Assembly: GCA_030544685.1 (NCBI GenBank) | Contig: CP086683.1 | Span: 248,001 to 312,000 of the forward strand | Reading direction: 5' to 3' | Length of the DNA: 64,000 bases | Source: Pseudomonas sp. B21_DOA | GTDB lineage: Bacteria; Pseudomonadota; Gammaproteobacteria; Pseudomonadales; Pseudomonadaceae | Part shown: piece by piece, positions 16,524 to 28,170 of the stretch | Layout of the letters: each line of letters opens with the position of its first letter | Numbering within the stretch: position 1 is the stretch's first letter | The notes under the pieces: model-generated | Told to the model about the DNA's origin: nothing | Database searches by the model: none | What the model saw: the letters and a program-made list of their open reading frames with translations, nothing else | Made by a program: the position numbers and the translations under genes

Positions 16524-19500
16524 ATGAATCTGCCCCTCCCTGCCAACAGCGCGCTGGCCGGCTTTCACCCCGCCGTCAGCGCCTGGTTCAACAAGACTTT
16601 CCCGGCGGTCACCGCCGCTCAGGCGCGTGCGTGGCCGTTGATTCGCCAGCGCCGGTCGACGCTGATCGCCGCGCCTACCGGCTCGGGCAAGACCCTGACC
16701 GCGTTCCTCGCCGTGCTCGATGAGCTCGTGCACCGAGGTCTGGAGCATCCTGACGGTCTGCCCGCTGAAACCCTGGTGGTCTATGTCTCGCCGTTAAAGG
16801 CACTGTCCAACGACATTCAGATCAATCTGCAGAATCCGCTCGCTGGCATTACGGCGCAGTTGCGCGAAATGGGCCTGCCGGAGCTGACCATCACCACCGC
16901 CGTACGCACTGGCGACACGCCACAGAAAGACCGCGCCGCGATGCGCAAGATCGCGCCGCACATTCTCGTGACCACGCCGGAATCGCTGTACGTGCTGCTT
17001 GGCTCGGAATCCGGGCGCGGGATGCTCGGCACCACGCGCACGGTGATCATCGACGAAATCCATGCGATGGCCGCCGGCAAGCGCGGCAGTCATCTGTCCT
17101 TGAGCCTTGAACGCCTGCAAGCGCTGTGCGCCGAACCGCTGACCCGCATCGGCCTGTCCGCCACGCAAAAACCGGTGGAAGCCGTGGCGCAGTTCCTGGT
17201 CGGTCACGATCGCCCCTGCGAAATCGTCGACATCGGCCACGCCCGCCCGCGAGACCTGGGCATTGAAGTGCCGCCGGTGCCGTTGTCGGCGGTGATGGCC
17301 ACTGATGTCTGGGGACTGGTATATGACCGCCTCGCCGAACTCGCCCGCGAGCACCGCACCACGCTGATTTTCGTCAACACCCGACGCCTTGCCGAGCGCC
17401 TCAGCCGCCATCTGAGCGAGCGCCTCGGCAAGCAGGCGGTGGCGGCGCACCACGGCAGCCTCGCCAAAGAGTTTCGCCTCGACGCCGAACAACGGCTCAA
17501 GCGCGGCGAGTTGCAGGTGCTGATCGCCACCGCGTCGCTGGAACTGGGCATCGATATCGGTGAAGTCGACCTGGTCTGCCAGATCAGTTCGCCGCGCTCG
17601 ATTGCCGCGTTTCTGCAAAGGGTCGGTCGCTCCGGACACCAGGTCGGCGGCACGCCCAAGGGTCGTTTGTTCGCCACCACCCGCGACGACCTGATCGAGT
17701 GCGCCGCCCTGCTCGACTGCGTGCGCCGGGGCGAGCTCGATACGCTGCACATTCCGGAAAAGCCGCTGGACGTGCTGGCGCAGCAGATCATTGCCGAGGT
17801 CAGTTGCCAGGAATGGTCGGAGGACGCCTTGCTGGCGATGTTCCGCCGTGCCTGGCCCTATCGCGATCTCGACGAAAAACACTATCAGGCCCTGCTGAGC
17901 ATGCTCGCCGAGGGTTACAACGGCCGCCAAGGCATCCGCAGCGCCTACCTGCACCGCGACGCCGTCAGTCGCACCTTGCGTGGCCGGCGTGGTGCGCAGC
18001 TGACCGCCGTGACCAGCGGCGGCACGATTCCGGATAACGCCGACTACAGCGTGCTGCTCGAACCGCAGGGTTTGAACATCGGCAGCGTCAACGAAGATTT
18101 CGCCGTGGAAAGTATCGCCGGCGACGTGTTCCAGCTCGGCAATACCTCATATCGCATCCTGCGCGTGGAGAGCGGCAAGGTGCGCGTCGAGGATGCGCAG
18201 GGCATGCCGCCGACCATTCCGTTCTGGCTCGGCGAAGCGCCGGGGCGCAGTGATGAACTGTCGGCGGCCGTCGCGCGCCTGCAAGCGCAACTCGATGAGC
18301 TGCTCAGCGCCAGCCCCGGCAATCTGCAACCGGCGCTCGACTGGCTGACCACTACACTCGGCCTCAACCTCGCCAGCGCCGAGCAACTGGTCGAATATCT
18401 GGCGCGCGCACGGCAAACCCTCGGCGCCCTGCCCTCGCAGGACACGCTGTTGATGGAGCGGTTTTTCGACGAGTCCGGCGGCACCCAACTGATCATCCAC
18501 ACGCCGTTCGGCAGCCGCATCAACCGCGCCTGGGGTCTGGCCCTGCGCAAGCGTTTCTGCCGCACCTTCAACTTCGAGTTGCAGGCCGCCGCCAGCGAAG
18601 ACGCGATCGTGCTGTCGCTGTCCACCAGCCACAGTTTCGAGCTCGATGAAGTCTGGCGTTACCTGCACAGCAACAGCGCCGAACACACGCTGATTCAAGC
18701 CGTGCTTGATGCGCCGCTGTTCGGCGTGCGCTGGCGCTGGAATGCCGGGGTGGCGCTGGCGTTGCCGCGCTTCACCGGCGGGCGCAAAGTCGCTCCGCAA
18801 CTGCAACGGATGAAAAGCGAAGACCTGATCGCCAGTGTGTTTCCCGACCAGATCGCCTGCCTGGAAAACCTCGCCGGCGAGCGCGAAGTCCCCGAGCATC
18901 CGTTGGTGGAACAGACCCTCGACGATTGCCTGCACGAAGCGATGGACAGCGAAGGCTGGCTGACCCTGCTGCGGCGCATGGAGCGTGGCGAGGTGCGCCT
19001 GATCGCCCGGATTTGCCAGCGCCGTCGCCGCTGGCGGCAGAAATCCTCAGCGCCCGACCGTACACGTTTCTCGACGACGCGCCGCTTGAGGAACGCCGCA
19101 CGCAAGCGGTGATCAATCGACGCTGGAGCGATCCGCAGTCGACCGATGACCTCGGCGCGCTCGATGCCGACGCGATCACCGCAGTGCGCGAAGAAGCCTG
19201 GCCGTCGCCCGATTCCCTGGATGAAATGCACGAGGCACTGATGAGCCTCGCCTGCATCAGCGACGCCGAAGCGCGTGCCAACCCAGGCTGGCCGGACTGG
19301 CTGCAAACGCTGATGGCCAGCGGCCGCGCCTGCCTGTTGCAGATCGACGCCGAGCATCAGTTGTGGCTGGCTCGCGAACGCTTGAGTTGCCTGCAGGCAC
19401 TTTATCCACAGGCCACGTTGCTGACTGAGGCGGTGGCGCTGCCCGGCTTCGACGTCGCATGGGCATTCGACGAGGCGCTGGTCGAAGTGATCCGCGCCCG

Positions 19501-20809
19501 GCTCGGTGCGTTCGGGCCAACCCCGTTGCCGGCCATCGCCGAGCCGCTGGCCTTGCCAGCCGCGCAAGTCAATCAGGCCCTCGCGCAACTGGAACGCGAA
19601 GGTTATGTGTTGCGCGGCCAGTTCACGCCAAACGGCGCAATAGAAGAATGGTGCGAACGCCATCTGCTGGCGCGCATCCATCGCTATACGGTCAAGCGCC
19701 TGCGCCGGGAAATCGAACCGGTGGCATTACAGGACTTCATGCGCTTTCTGTTCGACTGGCAGCATCTGACGCCGGCCACCCAAGGTCAGGGCAGCGCGGT
19801 GCTGCCGGCGATTGTCGGCCAGTTCGAAGGCTACCCGGCGGCAGCTTCGGCGTGGGACAGCGACATCCTGCCGGCGCGCCTCAAGGACTATTCGCCGAGC
19901 TGGCTGGACGACCTGTGCCGCAACGGCAAACTGGTGTGGACGCGCATCAGCGCGCGGCAGAAGGTCGGCGGCTCGGCATTGCGCAGTACACCGATTGTGC
20001 TGCTGCCGCGTGGCCAAGTGGGTTTGTGGAGTGCATTGGCGGAACAGACGCCCGTAAGCGAGTTATCGCCGAAAACACAGAAAGTCTTCGAGGCGCTGAG
20101 CCAGCATGGCGCGCTGTTTTTCGATGAGTTGATTCATGAAGCGCGACTGCTGCGCAGCGAACTGGAAATCGCCTTGCAGGAACTGGTCGCCGCCGGGTTG
20201 GTGAACGCCGACAGCTTCGCCGGCCTGCGCGCGCTGATCACCCCGGCGAGCAAACGCCAGCAGCGCAGCAGTCGACGCGGACGCGGCGCGTTTATCGGCG
20301 GCATGGACGATGCCGGGCGCTGGGCATTGCTGCGCCGAGGTTCGTCAGCCGATGCCGCCGAGACGCTCGAACATGTCGCCATGACCCTGCTGCGCCGCTA
20401 CGGCGTGGTGTTCTGGCGCTTGCTGGAACGCGAAGCCGACTGGCTGCCGAGCTGGCGGGAATTGCTGCGCACCTTTCATCGTCTAGAAGCGCGGGGCGAG
20501 ATTCGTGGCGGGCGGTTTGTCAGTGGCTTGGCTGGCGAGCAATTTGCCTTGCCCGAAGCCATTCCCTTGCTGCGCGAAGTACGCCGACGCCCGCAGGACG
20601 GCAGCCTGGTGGCGGTGTGCGGGGTTGATCCGCTGAATCTCGCCGGGACGTTGTTGCCGGGTGCGAAAGTACCGGCGCTGGTGAGCAATCGGCTGGTGTA
20701 TCGCGATGGGGTGCCGGTGGCGGCGATGGTTGCGGGCAAGCCGCAGATCTGGGGGGAATGGGATCAGGTGGTCGTTGAGCAGATAGGCAGGAAACTCATC
20801 CGCAATTGA
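16524..20809 (+). CDS. lhr: ATP-dependent helicase Lhr (frameshifted in this sequence)
   Basis: About 1428 aa when repaired; a superfamily 2 ATP-dependent 3'-5' helicase of the Lhr (large helicase-related) family that acts in DNA repair. Motifs in order: Q-motif region [11 protein letters not shown], Walker [13 protein letters not shown], motif Ia [12 protein letters not shown], motif II DEIH (IIDEIHAM), motif III LSATQ, motif [14 protein letters not shown], and motif [11 protein letters not shown]. The winged-helix and Lhr core domains fill the C-terminal two thirds. The frame breaks at CCCGGATTTG (19001-19010). One missing G restores [18 protein letters not shown], in agreement with the second reading frame that runs to the stop at 20809. 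Start chosen at MNLPLPANS. Confidence 0.9.
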
Positions 20810-20821
20810 GGGTGTCTGTTC

Positions 20822-20911
20822 TGGCCTCATCGCGGGCAAGCCCGCTCCCACAGGGTTTTTTGCGTTGTACACAAAACCAATGTGGGAGCGGGCTTGCCCG
20901 CGATGAGGCCG
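20822..20911. repeat. REP doublet (GCGGGCAAGCCCGC class)
   Basis: TCGCGGGCAAGCCCGCTCCC and its exact inverted copy lie between the convergent lhr and the channel gene. Confidence 0.9.
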
Positions 20912-20934
20912 GGACATGCACCGCATAATTCAGA

Positions 20935-23035
20935 TCAGGTCCGCGACTCGCGCGGCACCTCACCCGCAACCACCGCCCCCTCCTCCTGCCGCTTCGGCAA
21001 CAGCACCTGCTGTGGATAAGTCTGCGCAAAATGCACATTCGGGGTGTTATCCACAAGCTTCTTCAAGCGCTGGTTGAACGCGCGGCTCACCGCATATTGC
21101 CCACCGGACACCGTGCGAAATTGCGCCGTCAACACCACGCCGTTGAGGTCCATCTTGTCCACCCCGAACACATCCAGCGGCCCTTGCAGGTTGTACTTGA
21201 GGAACGGGTCTTCGCGGATCGAATCGCCGGCCTCGCGGATCAGCTCGATGGCCTTGTCGACGTCGGTGTCGTAAGTGAACTGCACCGAGAAAAACGCGAA
21301 GGCGAACTGCCGTGATTGGTTGGTCACAGCCTTGATCTGACCGAACGGCACCGAATGCACAAAACCCTTGCCGTCACGCAGGCGCAAGGTGCGAATGGTC
21401 AGGCCTTCCACGGTGCCGGCGTGGCCGGAATCGAGCACCACCCAGTCGCCGATCGACAGGGTGTCTTCGATGATGATGAACAGGCCTGTAATCACGTCCT
21501 GCACCAGTTGCTGCGAACCGAAGCCGATGGCCAGACCGACCACTCCCGCACCGGCCAATAGCGGCGCGACGTTGATGCCGAGATTGGCCATGGTGGTGAT
21601 CGCGCAGATCACCACGAGGATGATTTTGATCGCGTTGCGCAACAGCGGCAGGATGGTTTTCACTCGAGTGCTCGGCTGGCGTGCTCCGCGTTTGCTGACC
21701 GGTGGCTTCAGCGCTTCCTGAATCGCCGTGTCGAGCACCACCCACAGCAGCCACGTCACCAAAAGATCAGGCCGATGCTGCTCAAGGCATTGCTGATCGC
21801 TCGACCGACGGTGCTGCTCTGGGCGAAATCGAGCAACGACACGCCCCAGATCCGCCCGAGAATATCGATGAACACAATCGCCATGACGATCCGCAGCAAC
21901 GCATGCAACAGGCTGAGAAAGCGTTCCTTGTAGGCACTGCTGCGCTGGATCGCCTCAGCTTTGCGCGACTTGAACAGGTGCTGCAACACGGTGCTGAGAA
22001 ACACCGTGGCGATCAGCAGCACGGTGGTGAACAAGGCGCAGCGCAGGGCTTTCTGATTGTCCTCGCCGATGCCGATCAGGCTGACCGCCGAGACCAGCAC
22101 CATCAGCACGATCGGCCAATACCACAGCCCGGAAAATATCCGCAGCGACTCCTGCAGCGACGGTTGTTTCAAACGCTGGGTCAACGGGCGATTGCGGATC
22201 AGGTGCGCCACCGGCCGGCGCAGGCGAATCACCAGCAAGCCGAAAATAACCGAGGCGATCAGCCCGGTGAACACGGCGATACTGCTGGTGATATTGCCGC
22301 CCAGTTGCCGGGCGATCTGCGGGCTGGTCAGGGCATCGCTGAGGGCGGCGAGAAAGCCGATCAGGAACAGCGGGCGCGGGCAGTATTCGCGGATGATTCG
22401 CGCGGCGGTGCGCTTGTGGCCGACGTTGAACATCACCACCACGCACAACAACATCGACGTGGAAAAATCCCGCTGCTGGTGGCGTAAGCCAGACACAGCG
22501 CCAGCGCCCGCCCCACCGAACCTTGCAGAAAATGGCTGACATACAGCGTCAGCGGCAAACAGATCAGTGCCGGCACGGTGTACGGCAGCACGTAGCCGAG
22601 CAGATCCTGACTGCGCTGGCGGGTGCGCAGCCAGCGCCCCTCACGCAGACGCTTGGCCAGCAAACTGCCGAGCACCGTCAGCAGGGCGAAACTGCCCAGC
22701 CATACGCCCGACAACGTGAGGAAATCCCCGGCCACGCTCCAGCCCGAGCGGTTCGATGGCTGCTTGACCAGCCTGTCGACCTCATCCGCCGCGCGGTCAG
22801 CGCGCAGACGCCAGGCATCGACCAGGTGTTCGTTGAGATCGAGTTTTTCCTGCACATCGTCGATGCTCGTACTGATCGCCCCGAGCAGACCACCCTGCAC
22901 CAGCGGTTCCGGTTCGGCAGGTTTTTCCGCCGTATCGGCGGCGGCCGGAACGCCTGGTAGCGCGGCGGCTTGCGATGCGTTGACGCCGAAGCACAGCAGC
23001 GCTCCCAGCAGAATGGCGATCCTGAAATTGCGCAA
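20935..23035 (-). CDS. MscS-family mechanosensitive channel (two frameshifts in this sequence)
   Basis: About 700 aa when repaired. It has a signal peptide (NFRIAILLGALLCFGVNASQA), a periplasmic region of about 100 aa, many membrane helices, and the C-terminal MscS pore and cytoplasmic domain (LLAGAGVVGLAIGFGSQQL, DVITGLFIIIEDTLSIGDWV). The size is that of large multi-helix MscS relatives that open on osmotic downshift. Two single-base losses break it: one G at 22469-22471 (restoring SSGDFSTSMLL) and one T at 21761-21764 (restoring GLIFLVTWLLWVV). I prefer the TTG start at 23035 because GGAG lies just before it and the signal peptide begins there; an ATG at 23113 is the alternative. Confidence 0.85.
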
Positions 23036-23116
23036 AGCTCCGATCTCCCGTGGCTGACCCTGGTAAGGAACTGATCGGTAATTGCGCGGCAAGTTCAGCG
23101 ACCAGAGCCACACACA

Positions 23117-23213
23117 GCCCCTGTGGGAGCGAGCCTGCTCGCGAAAGCGCTGGCTCAGTCAACGGATCATTTACCGACAGTCCGTATTCGCGAGCAGGCT
23201 CGCTCCCACAATG
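23117..23213. repeat. REP doublet (GCGAGCAGGCTCGC class)
   Basis: CTGTGGGAGCGAGCCTGCTC and its inverted copy lie in the 291-bp gap between the channel gene and the divergent DUF72 gene. The gap shows no other feature I can name. Confidence 0.9.
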
Positions 23214-23326
23214 AGTCGCAAGCAATTCCCAATCGCGACCGTCCGTAACGCCACCGAAACTTTCCCGCCCCCGCCGCAGTCATCACAGAACATCGGCAAC
23301 ACGAGGACTTTCTACGGGAGGATGGG

Positions 23327-24253
23327 ATGGCGACGATTCACATCGGTATTTCAGGCTGGCGCTACGCCCCGTGGCGCGGGGATTTCTACCCGAAGGGACT
23401 GGCGCAGAAGCGCGAATTGCAGTTCGCCTCCCGCGCAGTCAACAGCATCGAAATCAATGGATCGTTCTACGCTCTGCAACGCCCTGAACGTTACGCCCAG
23501 TGGTACGCCGAAACCCCCGATGACTTCGTGTTCAGCGTCAAGGCGCCGCGCTTCATCACCCATGTGCGCCGTTTGCGCGAAATCGAAAAACCGCTGGCGA
23601 ATTTCTTTGCCTCGGGCGTGCTGGAGCTGAAGGAAAAACTCGGGCCGATCCTCTGGCAGTTTCCGCCGAATTTCAAATTCGACGCCGAGCGCTTCGACCA
23701 GTTTCTCGCGCAACTGCCCCACGATACCCAAGCCGCAGCCGCCCTCGCCCGCCAACACGATTCCCATCTGCCCGGCCACGCCAGCGTCAAAGCCTGGCGC
23801 AAAAAGCCGCTGCGCCATGCCGTGGAAATCCGCCATGAGAGTTTCATCGACCCGGAGTTCGTACGCCTGCTCCAGCGCCATAGCGTGGCGCTGGTGGTCG
23901 CTGACACCGCCGGCAAATGGCCGTACCGCGAAGACCTCACCAGCGACTTCGTCTACCTGCGCCTGCACGGCGCCGAAGAGCTCTACGCCAGCGGTTATTC
24001 CGAGCAAGCGCTCAAGCGCTGGGCCGAGCGCATCGACGCCTGGCATCACGGTAAACAGCCAGAGGACGCCCACCTGATAGCGCCACGCCTGAAACCCCGC
24101 GCACGCAAATCGCGCGAAGTGTTCTGCTACTTCGACAACGACATCAAAGTCCGCGCGCCCTACGACGCACGCAACCTGTTGCAGCGCTTCGACCTCGATA
24201 AAGACCTGGCCACGACTCCCGGGCAAGTTGCCGCAGAAGGAGTTCTGTCATGA
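23327..24253 (+). CDS. DUF72 domain-containing protein
   Basis: 308 aa, a complete DUF72 (YecE-like) protein with a TIM-barrel fold. It has the start [21 protein letters not shown], the [20 protein letters not shown] strand, [37 protein letters not shown], and the C-terminal [20 protein letters not shown]. The biochemical role of the family is still open. The first gene of a four-gene operon in which every junction is an ATGA overlap. Confidence 0.93.
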   Translation: MATIHIGISGWRYAPWRGDFYPKGLAQKRELQFASRAVNSIEINGSFYALQRPERYAQWYAETPDDFVFSVKAPRFITHVRRLREIEKPLANFFASGVLELKEKLGPILWQFPPNFKFDAERFDQFLAQLPHDTQAAAALARQHDSHLPGHASVKAWRKKPLRHAVEIRHESFIDPEFVRLLQRHSVALVVADTAGKWPYREDLTSDFVYLRLHGAEELYASGYSEQALKRWAERIDAWHHGKQPEDAHLIAPRLKPRARKSREVFCYFDNDIKVRAPYDARNLLQRFDLDKDLATTPGQVAAEGVLS

Positions 24254-25047
24254 GCATTCCCGAACCGGTCGGTTTCACCGACGAAGGCTCCGTGGTTGCG
24301 CCCTCGGTGCGCACCTTCACCGTACTGACGGTCAACACCCACAAAGGCTTCACTGCGCTGAACCGGCGTTTCATTCTGCCGGAGCTGCGTGAGGCGGTGC
24401 GCAGCGTCGCCGCCGACGTGGTGTTTCTGCAGGAAGTGCACGGCACCCACGAGCAGCATCCGAAACGCTACGACAACTGGCCGACGATGCCGCAATACGA
24501 GTTCCTCGCCGACAGCCTCTGGCCGCAGTTCGCTTACGGGCGCAACGCGGTGTACCCGGCGGGCGATCACGGCAATGCGCTGCTGTCGAAATTCCAGATC
24601 ATCCGCCACGACAACCTCGACGTGTCGATCAGCGGCCATGAAAACCGCGGCTTGTTGCATTGCGTGCTGCGCCTGCCCGGTGACGGCACCGAAGTGCACG
24701 CGATCTGCGTGCATCTGGGCCTGCGCGAGAGCCATCGCAATGCGCAACTGGATTTGCTGATGCAACGCCTCGCCGAACTGCCCGACGATGCGCCGGTGAT
24801 CGTCGCCGGCGACTTCAATGACTGGCGCCAGCGTGCCGATGCGCAGCTCAAGCCCTGTGGCCTGCGTGAAGTGTTCGCTGAACACCACGGCAAACCGGCG
24901 CGCAGTTTTCCCGCGCGGCTGCCAGCGCTGCGACTCGACCGCATCTACGTGCGCAACCTCAAGGCCAGCCGGCCAAAAGTATTGACCAACCGGCCCTGGT
25001 CCCATCTTTCCGACCACGCACCGTTATCGGTGGAGATTGAACTATGA
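24250..25047 (+). CDS. ybhP: Endonuclease/exonuclease/phosphatase family protein (YbhP-like)
   Basis: 265 aa with the EEP metal-hydrolase motifs: TVNTHKGF at the first strand, the metal-binding Glu in [16 protein letters not shown], the conserved His in ICVHLGLRE, the metal Asn/Asp in [10 protein letters not shown], and the terminal [12 protein letters not shown] with catalytic Asp-His. The order with clsB and ybhN is the same as in the E. coli ybhP-clsB-ybhN locus, which implies a lipid-related phosphodiesterase role. That role is inferred from context, not shown. Confidence 0.88.
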   Translation: MSIPEPVGFTDEGSVVAPSVRTFTVLTVNTHKGFTALNRRFILPELREAVRSVAADVVFLQEVHGTHEQHPKRYDNWPTMPQYEFLADSLWPQFAYGRNAVYPAGDHGNALLSKFQIIRHDNLDVSISGHENRGLLHCVLRLPGDGTEVHAICVHLGLRESHRNAQLDLLMQRLAELPDDAPVIVAGDFNDWRQRADAQLKPCGLREVFAEHHGKPARSFPARLPALRLDRIYVRNLKASRPKVLTNRPWSHLSDHAPLSVEIEL

Positions 25048-26317
25048 ACAGTGCGCCACTGGAGAAATCCGCCGTCGACCCGGTCACGCTGAACCCGCCG
25101 GTGCGCGAACCCGGCCACGTTGACGTCGAGTATCAATGGCACAGCAACAACCGCGTAGAGCTGCTGGAGAACGGCGAGGAATATTTCCCCGCGTGTTCGA
25201 AGCGATGCGCGCGGCCAAGAGCGAGATCCTGCTGGAGACCTTCATCGTCTTCGAAGACAAGGTCGGCGCCGAGTTGCAGCAGATCCTCATCGAAGCCGCC
25301 CAGCGCGGCGTGCGCACCACGGTCAGCCTCGACGGCTTCGGCTGCGGCGAGCTGAGCACCGGCTATCTGTCGGCCCTCAGCGATGCCGGCGTGCATTTGC
25401 AGATCTTCGATCCCGCGCCCAAGCACCTGGGCATTCGCACCAACTGGTTCCGCCGCTTGCACCGCAAGATCGTGGTGGTCGACGGTTTGATCGCGTTCAT
25501 CGGCGGGATCAATTTTTCCGGCGATCATCTGGCCGACTTCGGCCCTGAAGCCAAGCAGGATTACTCGGTCGAAATCCAGGGCCCGGTGGTCGCCGATATC
25601 CACCACTTCGCCCTGCTGCAAAGCGGTCGCCCCGGACGCGCGCGGTTCTGGTGGCGACGCCGGCGCCAGCGTCTGGAGGAAATGGCCTTCACCGATCACG
25701 ATGGCCAGGTACGCCTGGTGTTCCGTGACAACGATCAACACAACACAGATATCGAAGACGTGTATCTGCAGGTGCTGCGCAAGGCCAAGCGCCGGGTGAT
25801 CATCGCCAACGCCTATTTCTTCCCCGGCTACCGTTTGCTGCGCGAGATCCGCAACGCCGCGCGCCGTGGCGTCGAGGTGCGGCTGATCCTGCAAGGCCAG
25901 CCGGACATGCTCGTCGCCAAACTGGCAGCGCGCATGACCTACGATTATCTGCTGCGTGCCGGCGTGCAGATTCACGAATACTGCCAGCGCCCGCTGCACG
26001 GCAAGGTCGCGCTGGTCGACGATGACTGGAGCACCGTCGGCTCGAGCAATCTGGACCCGCTGAGCCTGTCGTTGAATCTGGAAGCCAACGTACTGATCCG
26101 CGATCGCGCCTTCAATCAGCACCTGTACGAGCGTCTCGAAGACCTCAGCCGGAACCACTGCAAAGCCATGGATGCCAAGCTGTTGCCGCGTGGGCGCATC
26201 TGGCACATGACCGTGGGCTTTCTGGTGTTCCACTTCCTGCGGCACTTCCCGGCCATGGCCGGTTGGCTGCCGGCGCATAAACCGCGTCTGAAGCCTTTCC
26301 GAGGTGCGCGTCCATGA
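25044..26317 (+). CDS. clsB: Cardiolipin synthase ClsB (frameshifted in this sequence)
   Basis: About 424 aa when repaired; a phospholipase D superfamily enzyme that makes cardiolipin at the inner membrane. Two HKD half-sites are visible: HRKIVVVDG...[10 protein letters not shown] and [10 protein letters not shown]...[10 protein letters not shown]. The frame breaks at the CCCC run 25187-25190, where one missing C restores [19 protein letters not shown]. Without repair only a later start is open. Overlaps of 4 bp at both ends show translational coupling with ybhP and ybhN. Confidence 0.9.
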
Positions 26318-27300
26318 GTCATTTCGAAGTGCACTCCGATAACCATTCGGCACCAGCGGCGCCGTCGAAATGGAGCCGCTGGAAACGTCCGCTGACCCTC
26401 CTGTTTTTCCTCGCGTTGATCGTCCTGTTGACGATGTTCGCCACCCGCATCGAATGGGCCGAGGTGCTGGAGACCCTCGCCGATTTCAAAGTGCGCACAC
26501 TGATCATCGCCGCCAGCCTGACCCTGCTGAGCTTTCTGGTGTACGCCAGTTTCGACCTGATCGGCCGCACTTACATTCGGCAAGATCTGACCTGGAAGCA
26601 GATCCTGCCGGTGGGCATCATCAGTTACGCCTTCAACCTCAATCTCAGCGCCTGGGTCGGCGGCATCGCCATGCGTTATCGCCTGTATTCGCGGCTCGGC
26701 GTAAGCAAAGGCAACATCGCCAAGATTCTTGGCTTGAGCTTGGCGACCAACTGGTTCGGCTACATGACCATCGCCGGCGTGGTGTTCAGCAGCGGTCTGG
26801 TGCGCATGCCGCCAGGCTGGAAACTGAGCAGTGATGCGCTGCAACTGGTGGGTGTGTTGTTGCTGTTGGTCAGCGCCGGGTATCTGGCGGCGTGCCAGTT
26901 TTCCAAACGTCGCGAGTGGTCGATACGCGGCGTGGAAATCAACCTGCCGTCGCTGCGCATGGCGGTCCTGCAATTGCTCTTGGGCGCGTTGAACTGGTCA
27001 CTGATGGCGGCGGTAATCTTCACTCTGCTGCCAAGCAAACTGGATTATCCGCTGGTGCTGGGCGTGCTGTTGATCAGCGCGATTGCCGGGGTCATCACGC
27101 ACATTCCGGCGGGGCTGGGTGTGCTTGAAGCTGTGTTTGTGGCGTTGCTGCAACACGAGGCATCGCGGGGCAGTCTGGTCGCGGGACTGCTGGCGTATCG
27201 GGCGATTTATTTCCTGCTGCCGCTGTTGATTACGGTGGTGATGTATCTGGTGGTGGAAGCCAAGGCCAAGGCGTTGCGCATCGAGAAGAAACCTTCCTGA
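26314..27300 (+). CDS. ybhN: YbhN-type membrane protein (LPG synthase transmembrane superfamily)
   Basis: 328 aa with about eight membrane helices, for example LTLLFFLALIVLLTMFAT, LIIAASLTLLSFLVYASF, LNWSLMAAVIFTLL and AIYFLLPLLITVVMYLV. The conserved core includes GIISYAFNLNLSAWVGGIAMRYR and HIPAGLGVLEAVFVALL. It is the flippase-like membrane part seen in lysylphosphatidylglycerol synthases (UPF0104) without the aminoacyl-transfer domain. Next to cardiolipin synthase it may move or sort phospholipids; this is inference. Last gene of the operon. Confidence 0.9.
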   Translation: MSHFEVHSDNHSAPAAPSKWSRWKRPLTLLFFLALIVLLTMFATRIEWAEVLETLADFKVRTLIIAASLTLLSFLVYASFDLIGRTYIRQDLTWKQILPVGIISYAFNLNLSAWVGGIAMRYRLYSRLGVSKGNIAKILGLSLATNWFGYMTIAGVVFSSGLVRMPPGWKLSSDALQLVGVLLLLVSAGYLAACQFSKRREWSIRGVEINLPSLRMAVLQLLLGALNWSLMAAVIFTLLPSKLDYPLVLGVLLISAIAGVITHIPAGLGVLEAVFVALLQHEASRGSLVAGLLAYRAIYFLLPLLITVVMYLVVEAKAKALRIEKKPS

Positions 27301-27319
27301 CCATGCATTGCTGCTGATG

Positions 27320-27397
27320 GCCCTTTCGCGAGCAGGCTCGCTCCCACATTTGAAATGCGCTCAACCTGTGGGAGCGAGCCTGCTCGCGAAGGGGCCG
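27320..27397. repeat. REP doublet (GCGAGCAGGCTCGC class)
   Basis: TTCGCGAGCAGGCTCGCTCC and its inverted copy lie between the convergent ybhN and the hydrolase gene. Confidence 0.9.
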
Positions 27398-27411
27398 GTA
27401 CATGCGAAACA

Positions 27412-28170
27412 TCATCTGGATTGGATAATGCTCAACCGCTCCCCCACCACCATCTCGGTAATCCAGTCCACCAGGATAGAGGTATAGGCCTGCTGCGACA
27501 CCGGATCACTCAAGGCGTGATCCGCGCCATCGATGATCCGGTGCGTCAACGAGTGAGTCTGCTGACACGCGGCGCGGTAACTCATGATCGTCGCGTGGGG
27601 CACGAAGTCGTCGGTTTCCGACTCCACCAGCAGCACGTCGCCAGTGAATTGCGAGCAGGCATGCAGGGCGCGATTGCTGTCGGCGCGTACCAGCGTGCTG
27701 CGGTAGTCACGCAGATCGGCTTTATCCAGATCGCGCTTGGGCGTGTGCCATTGCTCGTCGCGGTACAGCGCCGGCACGCGCAGCGCCAGCCAGCGCACCG
27801 GGCGCAATGACGTCAGGATCGAGGCCAGATAGCCGCCATAACTGGTGCCGACCACAGCGATCGCAGAGGTATCCAGCGCCGGGTGCGCCAACAGGCGATC
27901 ATAAGCCGCCAGCAAGTCACGCAGATTGTCTTCACGGGTCACGCGGGTCAGCGGAATTCCGGTGCCGCCAGTGTGCCCGCGCAGGTCGAAGGTCAGGCAA
28001 ACGCAACCCAGGCCGGCGATGCCTTTGGCCCGTTCCAGATCACGTTCCTGACTGCCGCCCCAACCGTGAACGAACAACACCCCCGGGACTTTCGATTTGG
28101 GACTGAGGAACGTCCCGCTCATCTGTTCGTCATCGATGTCGATTTGAATGCTTTCGCTTCTAGCCGTCAT
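27412..28170 (-). CDS. Alpha/beta hydrolase
   Basis: 252 aa, alpha/beta-hydrolase fold of the dienelactone-hydrolase/acylaminoacyl-peptidase-like kind. The oxyanion region is VLFVHGWGGSQER, the nucleophile elbow is GTSYGGY (Ser), the acid is probably in VESETDDFVP, and the His is in DGADHALSD. No signal peptide. It overlaps the end of the DUF3182 gene by 11 bp, so both are made from one transcript and may act on one substrate, which is unknown. Confidence 0.88.
   Translation of the reverse strand: MTARSESIQIDIDDEQMSGTFLSPKSKVPGVLFVHGWGGSQERDLERAKGIAGLGCVCLTFDLRGHTGGTGIPLTRVTREDNLRDLLAAYDRLLAHPALDTSAIAVVGTSYGGYLASILTSLRPVRWLALRVPALYRDEQWHTPKRDLDKADLRDYRSTLVRADSNRALHACSQFTGDVLLVESETDDFVPHATIMSYRAACQQTHSLTHRIIDGADHALSDPVSQQAYTSILVDWITEMVVGERLSIIQSR

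Noticed and set aside
20935-23035. Three separate small membrane-protein genes.
   Set aside because: The three frames join end to end at homopolymers and together form one MscS-family protein with a signal peptide and a single MscS domain.
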